Origin: Bacteroidales bacterium
Lineage (GTDB): Bacteria; Bacteroidota; Bacteroidia; Bacteroidales; GWA2-32-17
Assembly: GCA_026416095.1 (NCBI GenBank)
Contig: JAOAFV010000028.1
Coordinates: 66,121 to 121,405 of the forward strand
Direction of reading: 5' to 3'
DNA length: 55,285 nucleotides
Positions within the stretch are counted from its first letter, which is position 1; every line of letters begins with the position of its first letter. Positions 42,272 to 51,639 of the stretch are shown here, in pieces. Position numbers and translations under genes: made by a program. The notes beneath the pieces were generated by a model, which had not been told where the DNA came from, did no database searches, and saw only the letters and a list, made by a program, of their open reading frames with translations.

Positions 42272-42970
42272 ATGTGTATTAAAACATTTCTGAATATCAA
42301 AAAAATTTTGAGAGCTATTGGCAAAATAACCAAGTTTTTTTTTATAATTAGCATAACTTCTGTAATATTATTAAGATTTGTACCCATTAAAATTACCCCT
42401 TTAATGATATTACGTACCATTCAACAAATATTTAAAGGCGACAGAATAAAGCTACAACAAGATTGGATTAACATAGAAAAAGTATCGCCACATTTTATAA
42501 GGGCAGTACAAGCAAGTGAAGATCAGAAATTTATTAAACATAAAGGTTTCGATTTTCAAGCAATGAAAAAAGTGTATCAACTTAATAAGAAAAAAAAACT
42601 AATAAAAGGTGCAAGCACTATATCTCAACAGGTAGCGAAAAATGTGTTCTTATTACCAATTAGGTCGTACTTACGTAAAATTATAGAAGCATATTTTACA
42701 ATATTAATTGAAATATTTTGGGGTAAAAATAGAATTTTAGAGGTTTATATAAACGTAATTGAGCTTAGTAATGGTGTTTACGGTATAGAAGCTGCCTCAC
42801 AATATTACTATAACAAACCAGCCTCTAAACTAACCAAATACGAAGCAGCATCGCTTGCTGCTATTTTACCGAATCCACTAAAGTATAACCCTAAAAGTAA
42901 AAAAGGTTACGTAAGCAAACGCAGAAGTTTTATACTTAAATACATGAGTTTTATGCCCATACTTAATTAA
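42272..42970 (+). CDS. mtgA: monofunctional biosynthetic peptidoglycan transglycosylase
   Basis: I start at the ATG at 42272 (232 aa) rather than the in-frame TTG at 42254, which is part of the promoter box. One membrane helix (about residues 20-42) is followed by a GT51 domain: ASEDQKFIKHKGFD with the catalytic glutamate near residue 83, KGASTISQQVAKN, RKIIEAYFTILIE and LEVYINVIEL. It polymerises lipid II into glycan strands at the inner membrane. Size is normal for MtgA. It is divergent from hldD and a second GT51 gene. Confidence 0.94.
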   Translation: MCIKTFLNIKKILRAIGKITKFFFIISITSVILLRFVPIKITPLMILRTIQQIFKGDRIKLQQDWINIEKVSPHFIRAVQASEDQKFIKHKGFDFQAMKKVYQLNKKKKLIKGASTISQQVAKNVFLLPIRSYLRKIIEAYFTILIEIFWGKNRILEVYINVIELSNGVYGIEAASQYYYNKPASKLTKYEAASLAAILPNPLKYNPKSKKGYVSKRRSFILKYMSFMPILN

Positions 42971-43025
42971 TTAAAGCAAAAAAATTTTTATTATTAATAT
43001 ATTTTTTTATTAAAATAAAAACATA

Positions 43026-43033
43026 TAATTTTG
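43026..43033 (+). promoter_or_regulatory. -7 promoter box for the 43044 lipoprotein gene
   Basis: TAATTTTG (exact TAnnTTTG) ends 10 bases before the ATG at 43044. The expected -33 position is only T-rich. Confidence 0.5.
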
Positions 43034-43043
43034 AAAAAAAACT

Positions 43044-43865
43044 ATGAAAAATTTATTCTTAATTTTTATTACATTTTCATTTTTAATTAGTTGCAAGAAA
43101 GACAAGGAAGAAGATACACCAACTCCAACACCTACTCAAACAGCAATATCCATAACTGCAAACGACTTTTTTAGTGCAGGCGATATTATTTATTCTGGAG
43201 TTATTAACGATACTTCAAAATTAGCCTCAGTGAATATAGGTTCTGCAGGAGCTAATGTTACATGGAACTTTTCGCATTTAGTAAAAGATACAATCGATAG
43301 TATGGTTACAACTAACCCAGCAAACACACCGGGTGCTGGTTACATTACAAATACAAATATTGCAATAAAAGTAGGCGATAATTTTTATTTGTACCTGAAC
43401 AAATCTACAGATAAAATAGAGATGGTTGGTCTTTATTTAAACGATGGCGTTGCTGAAATAAAAGCAAATTTTGATAATAATTTAACATTAATTAAGTTTC
43501 CTTCAACTTACAACACAAATTTTATTGATGATGGGTTGCTTGAGCAAATAGTTAATTACTCTGGCACTTGGGCAAAAGTTCGACATAGGGTAAAAGTAGA
43601 TAGCAAAATAGATGCATGGGGAACCATTAAGTTACCAGAAAATTTAAATTTTCAATGCATAAGAGAAAAAAGAATTGAGTACAGGAGCGATTCAATTTTT
43701 GTTGGATTATCGCAAAATGGTCCCTGGCAATTTTACTATGCTCAACACGATACTGTTTATAGCTATAATTTCATGGCTAAAAATGCTAAGTACTATGTAT
43801 GTACCATAAATGTAAAAGACTTTAATACAAATAAAATTCAACAGTTCGCTTACAAAAGACCATAA
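43044..43865 (+). CDS. hypothetical lipoprotein
   Basis: I do not recognise a family. The signal peptide ends in a lipobox (FLISC at about residue 17) followed by KKDKEEDTPTPTPTQT, a charged and Thr/Pro-rich linker that would lift the domain off the membrane. The remaining 230 residues are beta-rich, with NVTWNFSHL and later RVKVDSKIDAWGTIKLP, a segment often seen in Bacteroidota lipoproteins that precede T9SS cargo. It stands alone with its own promoter box. Confidence 0.72.
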   Translation: MKNLFLIFITFSFLISCKKDKEEDTPTPTPTQTAISITANDFFSAGDIIYSGVINDTSKLASVNIGSAGANVTWNFSHLVKDTIDSMVTTNPANTPGAGYITNTNIAIKVGDNFYLYLNKSTDKIEMVGLYLNDGVAEIKANFDNNLTLIKFPSTYNTNFIDDGLLEQIVNYSGTWAKVRHRVKVDSKIDAWGTIKLPENLNFQCIREKRIEYRSDSIFVGLSQNGPWQFYYAQHDTVYSYNFMAKNAKYYVCTINVKDFNTNKIQQFAYKRP

Positions 43866-43969
43866 TTAGTTTATACTTCTAAATTACTTTTAACAACAAA
43901 CAAATTCCATTATACTTAAAAAATTCGAATGTTTTTTGAGATTACTGAGATAATGTTATATTATGCTCA

Positions 43970-44614
43970 TCAATAATAAATGTATCTTACTATAGTATCA
44001 GCAAATAGGATATGAATGGTATCGCTATGAACATTATTATTAAATGCCCACAATAATATTACATTTGAATAAGCATATAACGGACATATCCAAGATGTAT
44101 CGACATTAGCACCAATAAATGCTTTATTTACAATATTACAACATTCTCCACAAGAATAATTGTAATTCAAGATATATAATAAATTATCATTATTACTACA
44201 AGGAGGTTGATTTTTAATTATCGATTTTAACCAACCTTTTGCATGAACATTTAAAGTAAGTGTATATGTTTTAGTAGCAAAAACATTATCTGGATTAAGT
44301 ACTTGCTGATAAGTAAAAAAATTATGTTTCAATACTTCAATTTTCAAAGAAGTATATTGCTTTTTTTCTAAACTAAACTCAAAATATCCATTCGATGATG
44401 TGATATAAGAACCAATTTTTTCGTAATTTCCTTGGTATACACCCGTTGCTACACTTTGAAAATACAAATTTACAACAGCATTATCTACAGGCTGCTTATT
44501 TTCTGCAATTAAAACATAACCTTTAATAAAAGTTTTTTCTTCTTTTTTAGTACACGATGAAAAAATTAAAACAAAAAAAATTTGCACTAAAAAAATTAAA
44601 GATTTAAAATTCAT
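43970..44614 (-). CDS. hypothetical lipoprotein with carboxypeptidase-regulatory-like domain
   Basis: A lipobox (FSSC at about residues 18-21) follows the signal peptide. The first domain, with [24 protein letters not shown] and [12 protein letters not shown], resembles the CarboxypepD_reg-like Ig fold found in many Bacteroidota surface proteins. The second half has paired cysteines (CGECC, later C), perhaps disulfide-bonded, and no recognised family. It overlaps the enolase gene by 4 bases and is the last gene of a seven-gene operon. Confidence 0.75.
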   Translation of the reverse strand: MNFKSLIFLVQIFFVLIFSSCTKKEEKTFIKGYVLIAENKQPVDNAVVNLYFQSVATGVYQGNYEKIGSYITSSNGYFEFSLEKKQYTSLKIEVLKHNFFTYQQVLNPDNVFATKTYTLTLNVHAKGWLKSIIKNQPPCSNNDNLLYILNYNYSCGECCNIVNKAFIGANVDTSWICPLYAYSNVILLWAFNNNVHSDTIHILFADTIVRYIYY

Positions 44615-45891
44615 TTATTTTTAAATGCTCCAATACCAGCAAACATTGTATTTCCTTTTAGTTCATGTTCAATCCACAAGAGTCGATTAAATTTTTCAAT
44701 TCTTTCGCTTCTACAACCACTTCCTGTTTTTATTTTACCTGCATTAGTTGCAAAAGCTAAGTCGGCTATAAAAGTATCGGCTGTTTCGCCACTACGATGC
44801 GAAACAAATATATTATAATTATTTCTATAGGCAAGTTTTATTGTATCAAGCGTTTCCGTAACAGTTCCTATTTGATTTAATTTTATAAGAATTGAATTTG
44901 CAACTCCTTTTTTTATTCCTTCCATAAGTATTTCGGGGTTTGTACAGAATATATCGTCGCCAACAAGCTCAATTGTATTTCCAAGTTCTTCGGTAAGATT
45001 TTTCCACCCTTCCCAATCATTTTCTGCTAGTCCATCTTCAATAGATACAATAGGATAATTTTTTACCCACTTTTTATATAACTCAATCATTTTGTCGGAC
45101 GAAATTCTTTCTTTTGTACTTTTAAAAAATACATAATCTCCATTATCCCACATTTCACTAGCAGCAGGATCTAAACAAATGCTAATATCATCACCAGGTT
45201 TATATCCAGCTTTTTCGATAGCTTTTAAAATAAGTTCAATAGCTTCTTCGTTAGACTTTAAGTTAGGGGCAAAACCACCTTCATCGCCAACACCAGTAGT
45301 ATATCCTTCATTATGCAAAATTTCCTTTAATGTATGAAAGACTTCGATACCCATTCTTATTGCTTCACTGAACGAATTAGTATTATGGGGGGCAATCATA
45401 AATTCCTGAAAATCGATATTATTGTCGGCATGTTTACCACCATTAATAATGTTCATACAAGGCACTGGTAAAATATATCCCCACTGGCCGGTTAAATACT
45501 GATATAAGGGAACATTTAAACTTTCGGCCATAGCACGTGCAAAAGCCATAGATACAGCAAGTATTGCATTAGCACCAAGTGCCGACTTAGTTTTTGTACC
45601 ATCAAGCTCTATTAAAAAATTATCTAGCTCTCTTTGAGTATTAAAATCATGGTCAAAAATTTGCGGTACAATAATATTGTTAATATTATTTACAGCTGTA
45701 AGTACCCCTTTACCTTTATAACGTTTCGAGTCTTTATCTCTTAATTCCAATGCTTCTTTTTCGCCTGTCGATGCCCCACTAGGCACCATTGCATAACCCG
45801 AACTTCCATCTTCTAATGCAAGGCTCACACTAACAGTTGGGTTCCCTCTTGAATCTAATATTTCAAGTGCTTCTAAAGCTACAATATACAT
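44611..45891 (-). CDS. eno: enolase
   Basis: Enolase interconverts 2-phosphoglycerate and phosphoenolpyruvate. [11 protein letters not shown] near the start, [15 protein letters not shown], the catalytic E in [10 protein letters not shown], the metal ligands in [14 protein letters not shown] and VGDDIFCTN, and [10 protein letters not shown] with the catalytic lysine followed by SHRSGET are all in order. At 426 residues it is full length. It lies 3 bases behind a PAP2 phosphatase gene in a mixed operon. Confidence 0.97.
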   Translation of the reverse strand: MYIVALEALEILDSRGNPTVSVSLALEDGSSGYAMVPSGASTGEKEALELRDKDSKRYKGKGVLTAVNNINNIIVPQIFDHDFNTQRELDNFLIELDGTKTKSALGANAILAVSMAFARAMAESLNVPLYQYLTGQWGYILPVPCMNIINGGKHADNNIDFQEFMIAPHNTNSFSEAIRMGIEVFHTLKEILHNEGYTTGVGDEGGFAPNLKSNEEAIELILKAIEKAGYKPGDDISICLDPAASEMWDNGDYVFFKSTKERISSDKMIELYKKWVKNYPIVSIEDGLAENDWEGWKNLTEELGNTIELVGDDIFCTNPEILMEGIKKGVANSILIKLNQIGTVTETLDTIKLAYRNNYNIFVSHRSGETADTFIADLAFATNAGKIKTGSGCRSERIEKFNRLLWIEHELKGNTMFAGIGAFKNK

Positions 45892-45894
45892 AGT

Positions 45895-46473
45895 TTATTC
45901 TTTTAAAATTTTATTCAAAGTTACTTTATTTACAATAAAAATAAAAATAAATCTTACAATTATTGCAATAATAATACCAACAAAAATGCCACCAATAATG
46001 TCGGAAGGGTAATGTAATCCTAAGTAAATTCTACTGTAACAAACTAAAAACACCCACAGTGTTAATAACCACAAGTAACGTCGCATAACAGGTATTAAAG
46101 ATAAAAAAAAGGCTACTCCTGCGGTGTTTGCAGCGTGCGAAGAAACGAAACCATATAAGCCTCCTCTTTCATTTTTATAGGTATGTACACTATTTTGTAT
46201 TTTTAAATTATGAGATGGTCTATACCTTTTAATTGTATTCTTTATTAAAACAGAAGTCTGATCGGTTGCTCCCAAAAGCAAAGCAATCAAAGCAAATATT
46301 ATAAAACTTTTCTTTTTAAATTGCTTAATTAAAACAAAAGCCAAAAACAAATATAATGGCAGCCAAAATAAGGTTTTGCTAAAATAAAACATTATAATAT
46401 CGAAAAAAATTGAATGGTTACTATTTATAAGTTTGAATAAAATTAAATCGTAATTTTCAATTGCTTCCAACAT
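45895..46473 (-). CDS. PAP2-family membrane phosphatase
   Basis: A polytopic membrane phosphatase of the PAP2 family. The three motifs are KNTIKRYRPSH, SSHAANTAG and SRIYLGLHYPSDIIGG, which together hold the phosphate-binding lysine and arginines and the catalytic histidines. Members act on lipid phosphates such as undecaprenyl diphosphate or lipid A phosphates; which applies here cannot be told. It overlaps its neighbour, a second PAP2 gene, by 17 bases. Confidence 0.9.
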   Translation of the reverse strand: MLEAIENYDLILFKLINSNHSIFFDIIMFYFSKTLFWLPLYLFLAFVLIKQFKKKSFIIFALIALLLGATDQTSVLIKNTIKRYRPSHNLKIQNSVHTYKNERGGLYGFVSSHAANTAGVAFFLSLIPVMRRYLWLLTLWVFLVCYSRIYLGLHYPSDIIGGIFVGIIIAIIVRFIFIFIVNKVTLNKILKE

Positions 46474-47050
46474 ATTTATAAAAGCGATTATTAAAATAGC
46501 TATGAGTAACGACAGAAATAGCTGATGCTAAAATAATACCTACCAGTACATCAGAAGGAAAATGTACCCCTAAATGCATACGCGAGTAGGCAATTAGTGA
46601 TGCCCATAATACGGAAGGTGTAATAATGTACCATTTAGATGAATAAAAAGAAACATTAAAAGCTAGAAAAAAAGCTTGAGATGTATGACCCGATGGCATA
46701 GAAAAACCATAATCATTTCCCACTTTCTCTATAAAATTGTATTGTACATATGGTCTTTCTCTTTTAATTATGAATTTCAATCCTTGAGTTGTTAAAAATA
46801 CCGACCCCGAGCCAATAATAAATTCTTCGAGGCGATATTTTGCAATTATAGACTTGCTTCTAAAATAATCATAAGTATAATAAAGACCAGTTGCTATAAT
46901 AGGAATAGAAACCGTATTACTTAAAATGTTAAACTCGTTGTCGAACGATTTATTACGGTTATTATTTACCTTTCTCAAAATGTTAACATCTAAATTTTGA
47001 GAATAAAAATTCATGCTCATTAACAAAAAAATAAGTATAAATATTTTCAT
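46457..47050 (-). CDS. PAP2-family phosphatase, second copy
   Basis: A second PAP2 protein with KFIIKRERPYV, the classic PSGHTSQAF and SRMHLGVHFPSDVLVG. It has an N-terminal signal-like helix (MKIFILIFLLMSMNFYSQ), so its active site should face the periplasm. It is clearly diverged from the downstream copy, so the pair is not a recent duplication. It overlaps the esterase/TPR gene by 4 bases. Confidence 0.9.
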   Translation of the reverse strand: MKIFILIFLLMSMNFYSQNLDVNILRKVNNNRNKSFDNEFNILSNTVSIPIIATGLYYTYDYFRSKSIIAKYRLEEFIIGSGSVFLTTQGLKFIIKRERPYVQYNFIEKVGNDYGFSMPSGHTSQAFFLAFNVSFYSSKWYIITPSVLWASLIAYSRMHLGVHFPSDVLVGIILASAISVVTHSYFNNRFYKYVGSN

Positions 47051-48426
47051 CGCTTTTTAATTTTTTCTACTATTTCGTTAAATTTTTGATTATTTCGCAA
47101 ATATACAAAAGAGCTTTCTGCCTGAATTTTAAGTAAGTTATTAAAACCAAATTTTACTGCTTCTTCTAAATAGTATAAGCTTTTTGCTGCATTATTCAAT
47201 TTAGCCCAATAAACACTCCACATATAAAACATATCGGCATTAGAAGGATCGGCTTCGCGATAAATTTTTAATATTTTATATGCATTTAAAAAATCATTTT
47301 GAGAAAGAAAATTATTGGCCATTGAATAAGAAACTAAAGAAATGTAATTCAATATTCTTATATCCTTATAATCTTTAGGTGAAAGTAGTTCTTTTTTAGT
47401 AATTGTAGTCAATATGCCAATATATTTCTGCCACCATAAAGTGTCTTTTTCAATAATATTTTTTATTATGTTTTGCTGCTCCACTTGTTCTTGTTTCAAA
47501 AACTCTTTGAAATCTTTTAACAGTTTTTTGGTTTTATATAAGTTAAGAAAGTTATTTAGTTCATTAAAATTTTTTCCATAATATTTTGTAATAAGACAAA
47601 GATTATATAGAGATTGAACATAAAGCGCCTTTTTCCATTCATCGCGAACAGGAATTTTTTTTAAATAATTACACCAATTATTAAAAAATTGATCTTTATA
47701 TTTGGGAAACCTACTTGCAAAAAAGCAAAGCAATGGGTATTCTAAAACAGTATCAACTGGCCATGAGTGGTCGTTATCGTAAAAAAAGCCTGTATACAGT
47801 AAGCTTACATTTCGTTGAATTTGACTACTCAGGTATGTTTCGGCAAAATTCATATCTTTAAATCCTGCCATTTGAATTATACAAAATGAAGAATCTTTCC
47901 ACGGCAATGGCTTATCGTAACCTGCACCAATTGATATAATGCCCTTATATCTTTTTAGATTTGTCCCTAATAAGTACGATACTCTTGCCATTCCACTAAA
48001 ACCAGCAATGTAAACACTATTTGTATCGATGCTAACTAAACTAGCACATTCAGTAAGTATTTCATTTATTATATTATTTATTTCGCCAACCGACTTACCA
48101 TTCGCAATTGCTTTAGTACTAATAAGTACAACCTTATATTTTTCAGATAAGTGCTGATATAGCGATATAACATAATTACTATTACCATGAGGATCTAAAA
48201 AAAATATTAATGGTAATTCCTTTAAATTAGTATCGCTTGGTAAATACAATGAATACTCAAGATTCGACTTTTCAGTGTTTAAAACATTAATTACTCCATT
48301 AATAATTTTTATTTCTTCTTTTTTTTCTTCTTTTTCTTCTTCCTTTATTTGTTGCTTACCTTGCGGAACATTGCACGAAAGAAATAATAATAAAAAAACA
48401 AAACAATTATAAAAAATAAATTTCAT
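47047..48426 (-). CDS. lipoprotein with esterase-like domain and TPR-like C-terminus
   Basis: The signal peptide ends in a lipobox (LSC at about residue 18), followed by a lysine/glutamate-rich linker. Residues 50-250 look like an alpha/beta-hydrolase: PLIFFLDPHGNS resembles an oxyanion strand, and AGFSGMARVSYLLG resembles a GxSGG-type nucleophile elbow; a possible His is in DNDHSWPVD. The last 150 residues are helical with a TPR-like unit (FYMWSVYWAKLNNAAKSLYYLEEAV). Activity unproven. It lies in the aminotransferase-to-enolase operon. Confidence 0.68.
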   Translation of the reverse strand: MKFIFYNCFVFLLLFLSCNVPQGKQQIKEEEKEEKKEEIKIINGVINVLNTEKSNLEYSLYLPSDTNLKELPLIFFLDPHGNSNYVISLYQHLSEKYKVVLISTKAIANGKSVGEINNIINEILTECASLVSIDTNSVYIAGFSGMARVSYLLGTNLKRYKGIISIGAGYDKPLPWKDSSFCIIQMAGFKDMNFAETYLSSQIQRNVSLLYTGFFYDNDHSWPVDTVLEYPLLCFFASRFPKYKDQFFNNWCNYLKKIPVRDEWKKALYVQSLYNLCLITKYYGKNFNELNNFLNLYKTKKLLKDFKEFLKQEQVEQQNIIKNIIEKDTLWWQKYIGILTTITKKELLSPKDYKDIRILNYISLVSYSMANNFLSQNDFLNAYKILKIYREADPSNADMFYMWSVYWAKLNNAAKSLYYLEEAVKFGFNNLLKIQAESSFVYLRNNQKFNEIVEKIKKR

Positions 48427-48447
48427 TATAAAATTTTGTTTGCAATA

Positions 48448-50178
48448 TTAATTATTTTTTCTTTTAAAGTTGTCGTACCAGAAAAAAAATTCTTTTTGTT
48501 TTCGTTTTTCTTCAATTGTAGAAGGCACGTAAATATTTTCAAAAGTATAAGGGTTCATTTTTGTATAATACATAACAGAAGACAAGGTCATTGGCGTTGG
48601 AGTATAATCCTGAACAAGTTCTGGTTTTATATTTAAATCAATTAACTTTTTTCTTAAATTTTTCATATCTTGCATTTTACAGCCAGGGTGACCTGAAATA
48701 AAATATGGCATAATTCTATTGTTCAACTTATTATTTTTACAAATATTATTAAAAATCTCAAGTAGTTTTACATAGTAATCAAAAGATGGTTTACGCATTA
48801 ATTTTAAAACATTGTTTTCGGTATGTTCGGGCGCAACTTTAAACCATCCTGATGTATGATATTTAATAACATTTTGTAGATATATTTTATTTTTTACATC
48901 TTTTTCTAATAACATTAAATTTATATCGTATCTTATGCCACTACCTATTGTTAGTTTTTTTACTCCCTTTGTATTTTTTACAACATTGTATAAATCTAAC
49001 AAAGGCTTAACCGAAGTATTTAAATTACTACAAATAGCAGGGAATATACATGAAGGTCTGGAACATATATTACACTTTTCAATATTAATAGGCGACATCA
49101 TGTACATATTTGCCGAAGGGCCGCCTAAATCGGTAATATGTACATTACTATTTCTCTTTGTTATTAGTATTTCTACCTCTCTTAAAATTGAATTCAAGGA
49201 TCTGCTTACAACAAATTTCCCTTGGTGTACTGTTAAAGCACAAAAACTGCATCCTCCAAAACACCCTCTATGAATTGTGATAGAATTTTTAACTGCTTCG
49301 TAAGCAGGTATAGATTTCTTTTTTTTATATTTAGGATGTGGTTCATAAGTAAATGGCAAAGAATATATTTCATCAAGTTCGGCTTGGTTATATCTAACAG
49401 GTGGGTGTACAATTAAATATTTTTCAAAATGAGGCTGAATTATTATGTCGGGTGTATACTTTGAATAATTTTTTTCAATTTCTACAAATGCTTTAGCAAA
49501 TTGGTACTTATTGCTTAAACACTCTTCATAAGAAGGAATTTTAATGTATTTATCAACAGTTATTTTTTCAGATAGTACAGCACTTTGCGGCAGATTTTTC
49601 GAAGCAGTAAAAAAATCATTATTTGCTATTAATCGCTGAAGAAGAATTTTTAAAGGCTTTTCGGCCATTCCATAGATAAGTAAATCTGCTTTACTAGTAA
49701 ACAATACAGAAGGCATGACTTTATTGCTCCAATAATCATAGTGTACAAACCTGCGTAACGATGCTTCTATACCACCTATTACAATTGGCACATCGGGGTA
49801 AAGTTTCTTTAATATATTACAATACACATTAACAGCATAATTGGGCCGAAAACCATGTACATTACCTGGGGTATAAGCATCATCATTTCGTAATCGTTTA
49901 AAAGAAGTATAATGGTTAACCATTGAGTCTACATTACCTGAGGTAACACCAAAAAAAAAACGTGGCTTACCAAATTTTTTAAAATCGCGTAAATCGTCTC
50001 TCCAATTGGGCTGTGGAACAATAGCAACTTTTAAACCGCAAGATTCAATGATACGAGCAATTATAGCAACACCAAACGAAGGATGATCTATATATGCATC
50101 GCCCGTAAAAATTATTACGTCTATAATATCCCACCCCAGTTTTTTTGCTTCCTCTATTGTAACGGGTATTATATTCAT
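48448..50178 (-). CDS. YgiQ-family radical SAM protein
   Basis: The first 280 residues match the YgiQ N-terminal domain (GVAIIARIIESCGLKVAIVPQPNW, FRPNYAVNVYCN, VIGGIEASLRRFVHYDYWSNKVMPS). The radical SAM cluster motif RGCFGGCSFC is near residue 303, followed by KVAPEHTENNVLKLMRKP. It lacks some of the C-terminal length of the E. coli protein (576 against over 700 residues). Biochemical role unknown; an iron-sulfur, SAM-dependent modification is expected. It overlaps the aminotransferase gene by 4 bases. Confidence 0.92.
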   Translation of the reverse strand: MNIIPVTIEEAKKLGWDIIDVIIFTGDAYIDHPSFGVAIIARIIESCGLKVAIVPQPNWRDDLRDFKKFGKPRFFFGVTSGNVDSMVNHYTSFKRLRNDDAYTPGNVHGFRPNYAVNVYCNILKKLYPDVPIVIGGIEASLRRFVHYDYWSNKVMPSVLFTSKADLLIYGMAEKPLKILLQRLIANNDFFTASKNLPQSAVLSEKITVDKYIKIPSYEECLSNKYQFAKAFVEIEKNYSKYTPDIIIQPHFEKYLIVHPPVRYNQAELDEIYSLPFTYEPHPKYKKKKSIPAYEAVKNSITIHRGCFGGCSFCALTVHQGKFVVSRSLNSILREVEILITKRNSNVHITDLGGPSANMYMMSPINIEKCNICSRPSCIFPAICSNLNTSVKPLLDLYNVVKNTKGVKKLTIGSGIRYDINLMLLEKDVKNKIYLQNVIKYHTSGWFKVAPEHTENNVLKLMRKPSFDYYVKLLEIFNNICKNNKLNNRIMPYFISGHPGCKMQDMKNLRKKLIDLNIKPELVQDYTPTPMTLSSVMYYTKMNPYTFENIYVPSTIEEKRKQKEFFFWYDNFKRKNN

Positions 50179-51509
50179 CCACTATGATGCTGGTTAAATA
50201 ATTTTAATCTCTTTTCAAGTTCCGCTATCATTTCATCGGAAACTTGCGAAACACATGCACGCATTCCATCTTTACGCTCACTCCCTGTTATTGATAAAGA
50301 AATAGCACTAACTCCGTAATAAAGCAAACGCTCCAGCAATTCTTCTGAAGTAAAGCCAGGATAACCAAAGGTAAAATAAAATCCATCGGCTATTGGTACA
50401 TCTATATCTTTATCATACACAATATAAAAACCGTTGTCTGTAAAAATTTTTTTCATAATATTTGCTCTTCTCCCATATTCTTTTACATCTTGTACAAAAT
50501 TATAATTGCCATCATTTACTGCTTTTAAAAGTGCTGCAAGCCCATATTGGACCGAATGAGCAACACCAGCTGATAATGAATATATTATTTTATAAATTAA
50601 ATTATATCCAAATTTTTCGTTACCAAATTTTCTTAATAAGTTATCGAAACTTCTATTAAATAATGTAGGCGAAACTGCAATGATTCCTATTCTTTGTCCT
50701 GCGTAGCTGAACATTTTGGAGCTAGAAACAAGTAAAATATAATTAGATGTATAATTAGCAACCGATGGTTGATATGGTGGCATACCAGGGTGCGACAAGT
50801 CTTTTCTGAAATCCATGGCAAAATATGCTAAATCTTCTACAACAATAATATCATACTCATTTGCAATATCTCCAATTATTTTTAATTCGTCGTCGGTGAA
50901 GCATATCCATGCTGGGTTATTTGGATTAGAATATACAATACACGAAATCTTGTAATTGTTACTTTCTAAAATTTCTAATATTTTATCTTTTAATTTGTTT
51001 CCTCTATAATTATACACATCAAAAGTTACATATGGAATATCAAGAACCTGATGTTGTTGTTTTTGTACAGGAAATCCTGGATCAATAAATAATGTAATAT
51101 TTTTATTTTCATATGCCTTGCTAACAATCATAAATGCTGCAAATGCTCCTTGCATACTACCAACAGTTGGTATACAACACTCAGGCGGTATTGTAATATT
51201 TGCAAAAAGTTTTAAAAACCTTGAGAATTCTTTTTTCAATTCATCTACACCTTCTATCATTGGATAAACAGAAGCTACACCTCTTTTTAAAGCATTGTAT
51301 TCGGCTTCTACAGCAATGTCAGAAACAGGGAGGCCTGGTACTCCCATTTCCATCCTTACAAACTTTATGCCTGTTTTTTGTTCTATTACATTAATTAACC
51401 TAACAAGTTCACGTATACTTGCTTTGCCTATATTCTTTATTCCTATTTCTTTTATTGTTTCCTGTACAACATTATAAGCAACAGGAGTTTCTAAATGTTT
51501 TATTTCCAT
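50175..51509 (-). CDS. pyridoxal-phosphate-dependent class I/II aminotransferase
   Basis: I start at the ATG at 51509 (MEIKHLETP, 444 aa); the in-frame TTG at 51521 lies in a promoter box. The fold-type I signature is clear: SNPNNPAWICF before the cofactor aspartate region, VVEDLAYFAMDF, and the PLP lysine in VSSSKMFSYAGQRIG near residue 264, with a final R in GMRACVS. The substrate cannot be assigned from sequence. It heads a seven-gene operon through enolase. Confidence 0.88.
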   Translation of the reverse strand: MEIKHLETPVAYNVVQETIKEIGIKNIGKASIRELVRLINVIEQKTGIKFVRMEMGVPGLPVSDIAVEAEYNALKRGVASVYPMIEGVDELKKEFSRFLKLFANITIPPECCIPTVGSMQGAFAAFMIVSKAYENKNITLFIDPGFPVQKQQHQVLDIPYVTFDVYNYRGNKLKDKILEILESNNYKISCIVYSNPNNPAWICFTDDELKIIGDIANEYDIIVVEDLAYFAMDFRKDLSHPGMPPYQPSVANYTSNYILLVSSSKMFSYAGQRIGIIAVSPTLFNRSFDNLLRKFGNEKFGYNLIYKIIYSLSAGVAHSVQYGLAALLKAVNDGNYNFVQDVKEYGRRANIMKKIFTDNGFYIVYDKDIDVPIADGFYFTFGYPGFTSEELLERLLYYGVSAISLSITGSERKDGMRACVSQVSDEMIAELEKRLKLFNQHHSG

Positions 51510-51518
51510 ATTTTTTTT

Positions 51519-51526
51519 CAAATTTA
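51519..51526 (-). promoter_or_regulatory. -7 promoter box for the aminotransferase-to-enolase operon
   Basis: On the minus strand TAAATTTG (exact TAnnTTTG) ends 9 bases before the ATG at 51509 and contains the TTG that could be mistaken for the start. Confidence 0.5.
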
Positions 51527-51639
51527 TGAAACAAATAATAAATAAAAAAACTAAAAATTCATCGCACTCTTTAATATTAATACTTCTTAAAAAATGTTAT
51601 GCTGGGATTAAAGTTAAAACTATGATAATTAAATAATTA

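Noticed and set aside
45895-47050. Tandem PAP2 genes as an assembly duplication
   Set aside because: The two proteins differ through most of their length, including in motif 2.
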